A DNA stretch of 8,347 nt from Flavobacteriales bacterium UBA1937 (lineage in GTDB: Bacteria; Bacteroidota; Bacteroidia; Flavobacteriales; Weeksellaceae). Below are positions 1 to 5,441 of this stretch, in pieces. Location of the stretch: contig DDFD01000072.1 in NCBI GenBank assembly GCA_002337005.1, positions 1 to 8,347 on the forward strand. The letters are read 5' to 3'. Position numbers and translations under genes: made by a program. The notes beneath the pieces were generated by a model, which saw only the letters and a program-made list of their open reading frames with translations, had not been told where the DNA came from and made no database searches. The number at the start of each line of letters is the position of its first letter. The stretch's first letter is position 1.

Positions 1-36
1 TTTCTTTGAAACAAACAAATATCTTATGCACAAATT

Positions 37-552
37 TTAAGATTGTAACGCAAAAATACATTCTTCTCTAATTTTCCAGAATTTTTCTAGAGGATATTGA
101 ATTTCAGAATGTTGCAATAAATATTTCTTTAGAAATTCTTGGTGATATTGTACTTTAAAATCTGTAATTTGATTCGGATTTATTTCAATTTCTTCTGCTA
201 ATTCATCGATAAAATCACTTTCGGAAGAGCCTTTTCTAGTACAATCAATTATTTTCCCATCTATTCTTAAATAGTTATGTGCTTCTGGCATTTCTAGAAG
301 GTTGTACTTTTCTAAAACAGATTTTATTTTCGGAGTATTCTTAGCATTCATCATAAAAATTCCGAGCATTAATTGTACATTTTCCATTGAAAATTCCTCT
401 GAAATTCTTTTAAGATAAGTGTGTTTTGTGCTGCAAGTTCCTCCATTTTCTTCTATTATAACGTTACTATTTTCTTTATCAGAATTTCTCTTATAAGGAA
501 GGTTTTTAACGAAATTACAGGCTTCTTCGAAGGTTTTGAATGGATTTTTCAT
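37..552 (-). CDS. Small protein with putative transglutaminase-like Cys-His-Asp triad
   Basis: This 171-residue soluble protein has no signal peptide or membrane segment, and I cannot name its family with certainty. It carries a pattern that fits the transglutaminase/papain-like fold: a Cys in GGTCSTKH (C40), at the expected start of a helix, then a His in PEAHNYL (H92), then an Asp in KIIDCTR (D103) on the next predicted strand. The order Cys, His, Asp with H to D 11 residues apart is what that fold uses, so a cysteine peptidase or amide-bond-modifying activity is possible; this is inference from motif order alone. The C-terminal part (about 110-171) is charged and helical. The ATG at 552 is the first in frame and has no clear Shine-Dalgarno. 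It lies downstream of rpsA on the same strand but beyond a strong terminator, so it is probably a separate transcription unit. I found no convincing promoter in 553-595. Confidence 0.72.
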   Translation of the reverse strand: MKNPFKTFEEACNFVKNLPYKRNSDKENSNVIIEENGGTCSTKHTYLKRISEEFSMENVQLMLGIFMMNAKNTPKIKSVLEKYNLLEMPEAHNYLRIDGKIIDCTRKGSSESDFIDELAEEIEINPNQITDFKVQYHQEFLKKYLLQHSEIQYPLEKFWKIREECIFALQS

Positions 553-584
553 TGTATTTTTTTACAAAAATTTTAGTCAACAAT

Positions 585-624
585 AAGAAATAAAAAAACC
601 GTTTCGCAAAAAACGAAACGGTTT
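585..624 (-). terminator. Intrinsic terminator of rpsA
   Basis: The arms at 596-606 and 614-624 (AAACCGTTTCG and CGAAACGGTTT) pair perfectly over 11 bp around a 7-nt loop. Read on the minus strand, the stem is followed directly by a T-rich run (TTTTTTTATTTC, 595-584). It begins 23 bp after the rpsA stop codon, so it should end the rpsA transcript before the small gene at 552. On the plus strand the stem is followed only by AAATTTATG, so it is unlikely to work in that direction. Confidence 0.9.
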
Positions 625-647
625 AAATTTATGAAAATTTCGGAAGA

Positions 648-2426
648 TTATTTACCTTCTTCCATTCTTTTCTTTAATTCTGCTAATGCATCAATATCAC
701 CAAGTGTAGATTTCTCTTCACCTGAAGAAGATGCAGCTGGTTTAGCTTCTTTAGCAGCTTTTTTCTCTTCATCTCTGAAGATACCAGTGTGAGATACTAC
801 CACTCTTTTGAATTCTTTGTTGAACTCAATTACTTTGAAATCAGCAGTTTCACCTTTTTTGATTTTAGAACCATCTTCTTTTTCTAATAATCTAGAAGGA
901 GCGAAAGCTTCTACTTCAGCATCTTCGAACTGAACTTGAGCACCTTTATCGAAAACGTCTGTTGCAGTTCCTGAGTGTACAGTTCCTTCAGCATATTTAG
1001 TTTCGAATTTATCCCAAGGGTTTTCAGTTAATTGTTTGTGACCTAAAGAAAGTCTTCTAGCTTCAGTATCTAATTCTAGAACGATTACGTCTAGTTTATC
1101 ACCTACAGCACAGAATTCTGATGGGTGTTTGATTTTCTTAGTCCAAGAAAGATCAGAAATGTAGATTAATCCATCAATTCCTTCTTCTAATTCTACGAAA
1201 ACACCAAAGTTAGTGAAGTTTCTTACTGTACCAACGTGTTGAGAACCAACTGGATATTTAGTTTGAATATCAGCCCAAGGATCTGTAGAAAGTTGTTTGA
1301 TACCTAAAGAAATTTTTCTTTCTTCTCTATCTAAAGTAAGAACTTGTGCTTCTACTTCGTCACCAATTTTCACGAAATCACCTGCAGATCTTAAGTGAGT
1401 ACTCCAAGACATTTCAGAAACGTGGATAAGACCTTCTACACCTGGAGCTACTTCTACGAATGCACCATAATCAGCAAGAACTACTACTTTTCCTTTTACT
1501 TTGTCACCTACTTTTAAGTCAGCAGAAAGAGCATCCCAAGGATGAGCTTCTAATTGCTTCATACCTAATTGGATTCTAGTTTTCTCATCATCAAAATCAA
1601 GGATAACCACTTTTACTACTTGTCCGTCAGAAAGGATTTCTGATGGGTGATTAACTCTAGACCAAGAAAGATCAGTAATGTGGATAAGACCATCTACACC
1701 TCCTAAATCGATGAATACACCGTAAGAAGTAATGTTCTTAACAGTTCCTTCAAGAACTTGACCTTTCTCTAATTGAGCGATGATTTCTTTTTTCTGACCT
1801 TCAATATCAGCTTCGATTAGCGCTTTGTGAGAAACTACTACGTTTTTGAATTCTGGGTTGATTTTCACTACTTTGAATTCCATAGTTTTTCCTACAAATT
1901 GATCGTAATCTTTAATTGGTTTAACATCAATTTGAGAACCTGGTAAGAATGCTTCGATACCGAAAACATCTACAATCATACCACCTTTAGTTCTAGATTT
2001 TACGAAACCGTTAACGATTTCTCCAGACTCGTGGTACTCATTTACTCTATCCCAAGCTTTAAGAGTTCTCGCTTTTTTGTGAGATAATTGTAATTGACCA
2101 GATTTATCTTCTCTTCTGTCCACCATTACTTCTACTTCATCACCTACTTTAAGACCTTGGTTGTAACGGAATTCGTTAAGAGAAATTACACCTTCAGATT
2201 TGAAATTGATATCTACAATCGCTTCTTTGTCTGTTAATCTTACTACTTTACCGATGATTACATCAGATTCAGCAAGATCATTAAGAGAACCTTTGTAGAT
2301 TTCTTCTAGATCAGATTTTTCTTTTCTTGCATCAGCGTCAAGACCTGATTCAAAAGAATCCCAATCAAATTGTTCTGGTGCTACGTTTGCGTTATATAAC
2401 GCTTCTTGGTTTGTCAATTCAGACAT
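648..2426 (-). CDS. rpsA: 30S ribosomal protein S1
   Basis: S1 binds mRNA on the 30S subunit and helps load it for initiation. The 592-residue product has six S1 (OB-fold) domains at about residues 54-119, 134-202, 222-291, 307-379, 394-466 and 482-550. Domains 3-5 are the best conserved, with the typical pattern YGVF-D/E, then G-GLIH-S/T-D/E-L/M-SW, then G-K-Q-L (for example GVDGLIHITDLSW at about 243-255). Domains 1, 2 and 6 are more diverged, as is usual for six-domain S1. An acidic N-terminal segment (1-50) precedes domain 1. An Ala/Lys/Ser-rich linker (551-573) leads to a short charged C-terminal helix. The ATG at 2426 opens a sequence (MSELTNQEAL) that looks like a normal S1 N-terminus. 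There is no Shine-Dalgarno at the usual distance; the nearest AAGGA is about 18 nt away. Transcription probably starts at the two overlapping promoters upstream and ends at the hairpin after the stop. Confidence 0.97.
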   Translation of the reverse strand: MSELTNQEALYNANVAPEQFDWDSFESGLDADARKEKSDLEEIYKGSLNDLAESDVIIGKVVRLTDKEAIVDINFKSEGVISLNEFRYNQGLKVGDEVEVMVDRREDKSGQLQLSHKKARTLKAWDRVNEYHESGEIVNGFVKSRTKGGMIVDVFGIEAFLPGSQIDVKPIKDYDQFVGKTMEFKVVKINPEFKNVVVSHKALIEADIEGQKKEIIAQLEKGQVLEGTVKNITSYGVFIDLGGVDGLIHITDLSWSRVNHPSEILSDGQVVKVVILDFDDEKTRIQLGMKQLEAHPWDALSADLKVGDKVKGKVVVLADYGAFVEVAPGVEGLIHVSEMSWSTHLRSAGDFVKIGDEVEAQVLTLDREERKISLGIKQLSTDPWADIQTKYPVGSQHVGTVRNFTNFGVFVELEEGIDGLIYISDLSWTKKIKHPSEFCAVGDKLDVIVLELDTEARRLSLGHKQLTENPWDKFETKYAEGTVHSGTATDVFDKGAQVQFEDAEVEAFAPSRLLEKEDGSKIKKGETADFKVIEFNKEFKRVVVSHTGIFRDEEKKAAKEAKPAASSSGEEKSTLGDIDALAELKKRMEEGK

Positions 2427-2540
2427 AAAAATAAAAATTTGTATTCCTTCTTTTTTAGCTTTGGCATTATGTGGATTCTAAAAAATACGGAAGATGTTAA
2501 TTATTAATGTTTTACTTCGCCAAAACTACTTCCACAAAAG
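2427..2540 (-). promoter_or_regulatory. rpsA 5' leader, possible structured regulatory RNA
   Basis: The stretch between the predicted rpsA start sites and the ATG is about 90-115 nt, long for a gene without a Shine-Dalgarno. It holds complementary pieces: GCCAAA/TTTGGC at 2519-2524 and 2460-2465, TCCAC/GTGGA at 2531-2535 and 2471-2475, and CTTCC/GGAAG at 2529-2533 and 2489-2493. The first two pairs interleave, which would need a pseudoknot. S1 represses its own translation in E. coli; a similar role here is only a guess, since short complementarities are common in AT-rich DNA. Confidence 0.25.
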
Positions 2541-2548
2541 TGGTGCAA
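2521..2548 (-). promoter_or_regulatory. rpsA promoter P2, overlapping P1
   Basis: A second perfect -7 box, TAGTTTTG (2528-2521 on the minus strand), lies 17 nt downstream of a TTG (2548-2546) that is itself the end of the P1 -7 box. It predicts a start near 2515 and a leader of about 90 nt. The two promoters could not be occupied at once. Confidence 0.45.
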
Positions 2549-2575
2549 AAATACAAACTTTTTACAAAACAGCAA
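2546..2575 (-). promoter_or_regulatory. rpsA promoter P1 (Bacteroidota type)
   Basis: On the minus strand TTG (2575-2573) is followed after 19 nt by TATTTTTG (2553-2546). This matches the TTG-N17-23-TAnnTTTG pattern of the Bacteroidota primary sigma factor exactly. It predicts a transcript start near 2540 and a leader of about 110 nt before the rpsA ATG. Confidence 0.65.
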
Positions 2576-2660
2576 TGGCTTTTTTGCTAATTTTCAAAGA
2601 ATTATTTCACTTAAAATATACTTAATCAAGACCTTAATTTAAAGCTTTATCAATAAGTTT

Positions 2661-2691
2661 CTGATAAACCCAAACCTTTACCTTAAATTTG
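2661..2691 (+). promoter_or_regulatory. Promoter of the DbpA-like helicase gene
   Basis: TAAATTTG at 2684-2691 is a perfect Bacteroidota -7 box. The -33 element is imperfect (CTG at 2661-2663, 20-nt spacer). The box ends only 4 nt before the ATG at 2696, so the mRNA is likely leaderless or has a leader of very few bases. Confidence 0.6.
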
Positions 2692-2695
2692 CAAA

Positions 2696-4003
2696 ATGGA
2701 ATTACAACCAATCTACGAAAAATTGCAGATTCAGGAAATGAATCAAATGCAGAAATCTACCTTTCAAGCCTCTGAAAACGAAAAAGATATCATACTACTT
2801 TCACCAACAGGTTCGGGTAAAACCCTCGCTTTTTTGTTTCCTGTTCTTAGAAATTTAGATAAAAATATTTCTGGAATTCAAGCCATTATTCTGGTTCCTG
2901 CAAGAGAATTGGCGCTGCAAATAGAACAAGTTTTCAAAAATATGGGAACCGATTTTAAGGTAACTATTTGCTATGGTGGTCACGATAAAAAAATTGAAAT
3001 CAACAATCTTACGGAAGCTCCCGCAGTTTTAATAGGAACACCTGGAAGAATTGCTTATCATTTAAAAAACAATAATTTCGACACAAAAACCATCAAAACT
3101 TTGGTTTTAGATGAATTTGACAAAGCTTTAGAATTAGGCTTTGAAGAAGATATGAATTTCATTATCAATTCTTTAAAAAATATATCTCAGCGTTTTCTTA
3201 CTTCTGCAACTGCGATGGATAATATTCCAAAATTTGTAGGATTAGACAACGAAAAAACCATTAATTTTTTAAAATTAGGAGAAGCTAAACCAAATATTCA
3301 GCTGAAAAAAGTAATAACCATTCCAGAAGAAAAACTGGAAACACTTTTTAAACTTATTTGTAAAATAGGCAACAAAAGAACACTAATTTTCTGTAATCAC
3401 AGAGATGCAGTAGATAGAATTTCTGAGCTTTTAAGAGAAAAAGGCATCGATAGAGAAACGTTTCACGGTGGTATGGAACAAGACGAAAGAGAACGTGCTT
3501 TGTTAAAATTTAGAAACGATTCTACCCGAATTCTCATCACTACTGATTTGGCTTCCAGAGGTTTAGATATTCCCGAAGTAGAATCTATCGTGCATTATCA
3601 ATTGCCTCCAAAGGAAGACGCTTTTATCCACAGAAACGGAAGAACAGCTAGAATGCACGCTAAAGGCTTTGCTTATTTAATTATGACTGAGGAAGAAAAT
3701 TTCCCTTTCATTAAAAACAATACACCAGAAGAAAATGTTTCTGAAAATTACAGAATTCCCGCAAAAACTCCTTTCCAAACTATTTATATAAGTGCAGGAA
3801 AAAAAGACAAAGTAAACAAGGTAGATATTGTAGGTTATCTGATAAAAAAAGGAGAATTGGCTAAAGATGACATTGGCTTAATCGAAGTAAAAGATACTAC
3901 ATCTTACGTTGCGGTAAGTAGAAATAAAGTGAAAGATGTTTTGAAAAAACTCGCCAACGAAAAGCTAAAAGGCAAGAAAATAAAAATGGAAATTGCTTAC
4001 TAA
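2696..4003 (+). CDS. DbpA-like DEAD-box ATP-dependent RNA helicase
   Basis: This 435-residue protein has a two-lobed helicase core and a C-terminal RNA-binding domain. Visible motifs are I SPTGSGKT (36-43), Ia PARELA (68-73), GG (94-95), Ib TPGR (115-118), II DEFD (139-142), III SAT (170-172), IV LIFCN (230-234), V TTDLASRGLDIP (282-293) and VI HRNGRTAR (312-319). Motif II reads DEFD instead of DEAD; the two metal/ATP-handling acidic residues D139 and E140 are kept, so it should still hydrolyse ATP. Residues about 361-435 resemble the DbpA C-terminal domain: TIYISAGKKDKV near the start, then DDIGLIEV, SYVAV and KLKGKKIKM. In E. coli DbpA that domain recognises hairpin 92 of 23S rRNA during 50S assembly, so a role in ribosome assembly is likely here, though target specificity is inferred. 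It is divergent from rpsA. The start is set by the promoter box just upstream and by the Q-motif-like EMNQMQ (14-19). Confidence 0.92.
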   Translation: MELQPIYEKLQIQEMNQMQKSTFQASENEKDIILLSPTGSGKTLAFLFPVLRNLDKNISGIQAIILVPARELALQIEQVFKNMGTDFKVTICYGGHDKKIEINNLTEAPAVLIGTPGRIAYHLKNNNFDTKTIKTLVLDEFDKALELGFEEDMNFIINSLKNISQRFLTSATAMDNIPKFVGLDNEKTINFLKLGEAKPNIQLKKVITIPEEKLETLFKLICKIGNKRTLIFCNHRDAVDRISELLREKGIDRETFHGGMEQDERERALLKFRNDSTRILITTDLASRGLDIPEVESIVHYQLPPKEDAFIHRNGRTARMHAKGFAYLIMTEEENFPFIKNNTPEENVSENYRIPAKTPFQTIYISAGKKDKVNKVDIVGYLIKKGELAKDDIGLIEVKDTTSYVAVSRNKVKDVLKKLANEKLKGKKIKMEIAY

Positions 4004-4046
4004 AAATAATGCCAAAGATAAATTTCTTTGGTATTTTTATTTCATT
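4004..4046. terminator. Bidirectional terminator between convergent genes
   Basis: AATGCCAAAG (4008-4017) and CTTTGGTATT (4026-4035) form a 10-bp stem with one G-U pair around an 8-nt loop. On the plus strand it is followed by TTTATTTCATTTTT; on the minus strand by ATTTTTAG. It fills the 45-bp gap between the helicase stop and the lipoprotein stop, so it probably ends both transcripts. Confidence 0.8.
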
Positions 4047-4048
4047 TT

Positions 4049-4948
4049 TTATTTAATTCCTGAAACATTCATTTTCAATGTGTAAACTGATTTAGAAGCT
4101 GTTATAAATAAAGTAGAGAAATTTTCTCCTCCGAAAGTTACATTTGCTGTCCAATTTTCTGGCACATCAATATGTACTATACTAGTTCCATTTTTATCAA
4201 AAACAGTTACGCCTTTTCCCGTTAAATATAAATTTCCGAGATTATCTAAAGTCATCCCGTCTGAGCCAAGATTGCAGAATAATTTTTTATTTCCCAATTT
4301 TCCTTCACCTAAAATATCATAAACATAAGTTTTATTGGCATCAATATCAGAAACATATAATTTTTTGAATTTCTGACTTCCTACAATTCCATTAGGCTGA
4401 GTAAAAGTATCCAATTTAGTAATTTTACCCTCAGAATTTCTATAATACAAGTTTTTTTCTTGAATTTCTTGATGAAAATCTTGCCAATAATCTCTTACAT
4501 ACAATGGGTCAGTGAAGTAAATTCCATCATTTCCGTCGAGCCAAAGATCATTTGGCCCATTTAATCTTTTGCCATTAAAATCTGTGGTGAGAATTTCTGC
4601 AATTCCTGACTTATTGATTTTTAAAATTTGTCCTTTCTCGTCAGAACAAGTAATTAAATTATCATTTTTATCAAAAAAAGTTCCGTTTGCTCTACCATTT
4701 CCCGTTCTGAATTCTGAAATTTTATTGGTTTTCCAATCCCAAAAATAGATTTTATCATTCGGCTGATCTGTAAAATAGACGTTCCCAAAACTATCAGCAG
4801 CAGGGCCTTCAGTGAAAGAAAATTTATCAGAAACCAATTGAATTTTAGCATTTTGCTGTACAATTTCTTTAGAATTTAATACTCCTTTTGAAGTACAATT
4901 TATCAGTAGAAGCAATAAAAAAAACAGAATACTATGTTTACGAGTCAT
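4049..4948 (-). CDS. SMP-30/gluconolactonase/LRE-family lipoprotein
   Basis: This 299-residue protein is predicted to be a six-bladed beta-propeller of the SMP-30/gluconolactonase family, whose members often hydrolyse sugar lactones or related esters using one divalent metal. Family motifs are visible: FTEGPA with the likely metal ligand E47, RLNGPNDL followed by GIYFTDP (about 128-148, N133/D134), QPNGIVGS (N186) and SDGMTLD (D230), the last a likely metal ligand. The N-terminus has basic residues, a run of Leu/Phe/Ile (7-16) and LINC with C18 as lipidation site, so it should be an exported lipoprotein. The residues after the Cys (TSKGVLN) lack the acidic pair that directs lipoproteins to the surface in some Bacteroidota, so a periplasm-facing location is more likely. 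The substrate cannot be read from the sequence. It is convergent with the helicase gene and divergent from merR (84 bp between starts); I found no exact promoter box for it. Confidence 0.9.
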   Translation of the reverse strand: MTRKHSILFFLLLLLINCTSKGVLNSKEIVQQNAKIQLVSDKFSFTEGPAADSFGNVYFTDQPNDKIYFWDWKTNKISEFRTGNGRANGTFFDKNDNLITCSDEKGQILKINKSGIAEILTTDFNGKRLNGPNDLWLDGNDGIYFTDPLYVRDYWQDFHQEIQEKNLYYRNSEGKITKLDTFTQPNGIVGSQKFKKLYVSDIDANKTYVYDILGEGKLGNKKLFCNLGSDGMTLDNLGNLYLTGKGVTVFDKNGTSIVHIDVPENWTANVTFGGENFSTLFITASKSVYTLKMNVSGIK

Positions 4949-4978
4949 TTTTAAAAGAATTTCTTTGCAAGTTACAAT

Positions 4979-5011
4979 TTGTAGTTTTCACCAAAAAATT
5001 TTTTATCTTTG
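4979..5011 (+). promoter_or_regulatory. Promoter of the MerR-type gene
   Basis: TTG (4979-4981, part of TTTG) is followed after 22 nt by TATCTTTG (5004-5011), an exact TAnnTTTG box. A start near 5017 would leave a leader of about 15 nt before the ATG at 5033. The element sits in the 84-bp divergent gap, so factors bound here could also affect the lipoprotein gene. Confidence 0.6.
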
Positions 5012-5032
5012 AATTTCAGATTTTATTAAAAA

Positions 5033-5377
5033 ATGAAACTCAATTTACCCGACAAACTTTATTATTCTATTGGCGAAGTGGCAAAAGCATTTGACGTAAA
5101 TGCTTCACTTATAAGATATTGGGAGCAAGAATTCCCAATTATTAAGCCTAAAAAAAATAAAAAAGGAAATAGATATTTCACGCCAGAAGATATTAAAAAT
5201 CTAAAAATGATTTATCACTTGGTAAAAGAGAAAGGTTATACGTTGGACGGCGCTAGAATTGCCCTTACTACCAACAAAAAAATAAATGAGGCGGTAGAAA
5301 TGATTGACAGACTAGAGTATGTAAAATCTGAACTAATAAAGCTTAAAAACTCTTTGGTAGATAAAGATGAAGCTTAA
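5033..5377 (+). CDS. MerR-type single-domain transcriptional regulator
   Basis: This 114-residue protein is almost only a MerR winged helix-turn-helix domain. The HTH lies at about 11-31 (YYSIGEVAKAF then LIRYWEQEFP), followed by a basic wing (PKKNKKGNRYFTPEDI, 39-54) and helices through GYTLDGARIAL (68-78). The remaining 35 residues are charged and could form a short dimerisation coil. There is no effector-binding domain and no cysteine at all, so metal sensing of the classic MerR kind is unlikely; the signal, if any, is unknown. The ATG at 5033 is set by the promoter box 21 bp upstream. The stop is 63 bp before the HhH-repeat gene on the same strand, with no clear terminator between, so the two may be co-transcribed. 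An inverted repeat at the start of that gene is a candidate binding site, unproven. Confidence 0.9.
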   Translation: MKLNLPDKLYYSIGEVAKAFDVNASLIRYWEQEFPIIKPKKNKKGNRYFTPEDIKNLKMIYHLVKEKGYTLDGARIALTTNKKINEAVEMIDRLEYVKSELIKLKNSLVDKDEA

Positions 5378-5386
5378 TTTATTTTC

Positions 5387-5420
5387 TTGAATCTTTTTTC
5401 TAAAAATTTTATTATTTTTA
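5387..5420 (+). promoter_or_regulatory. Weak candidate promoter of the HhH-repeat gene
   Basis: TTG (5387-5389) and TATTTTTA (5413-5420) are 23 nt apart. The -7 box differs from TAnnTTTG in its last base, and the surrounding DNA is so T-rich that chance matches are expected. If used, transcription would start inside the inverted repeat next to it. Confidence 0.25.
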
Positions 5421-5441
5421 GGTTATAAAATTCATAACCTA
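5419..5441. repeat. Inverted repeat at the HhH gene start codon
   Basis: TAGGTTAT (5419-5426) and ATAACCTA (5434-5441) are perfect inverted copies of 8 bp separated by 7 nt. The last base of the right arm is the A of the ATG. It could be an operator, for example for the adjacent MerR-type protein, or in a read-through transcript from merR a hairpin that covers the start codon. Classic MerR operators lie between the two promoter elements; this one does not, which counts somewhat against the operator reading. Confidence 0.5.

Noticed and set aside
52..59. TATTTTTG box on the minus strand pointing out of the window
   Set aside because: It lies inside the end of the small gene and has no TTG at 17-23 nt; such boxes arise by chance in AT-rich DNA.
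553..595. Promoter for the small gene at 37-552
   Set aside because: The best box (AATTTTTG on the minus strand) has a mismatch in the TA and no TTG at the right distance.
2640..2649. 10-bp palindrome TAAAGCTTTA in the rpsA/helicase gap
   Set aside because: Short, AT-rich and not placed relative to either promoter in a way that suggests an operator.
4654..4863. Open frame of 69 codons on the minus strand
   Set aside because: It is an alternate frame inside the SMP-30-family gene, which has clear family motifs in its own frame.
4888..5094. Open frame of 68 codons on the plus strand
   Set aside because: It runs through the lipoprotein signal region, the merR promoter and the merR start in another frame; nothing supports translation.
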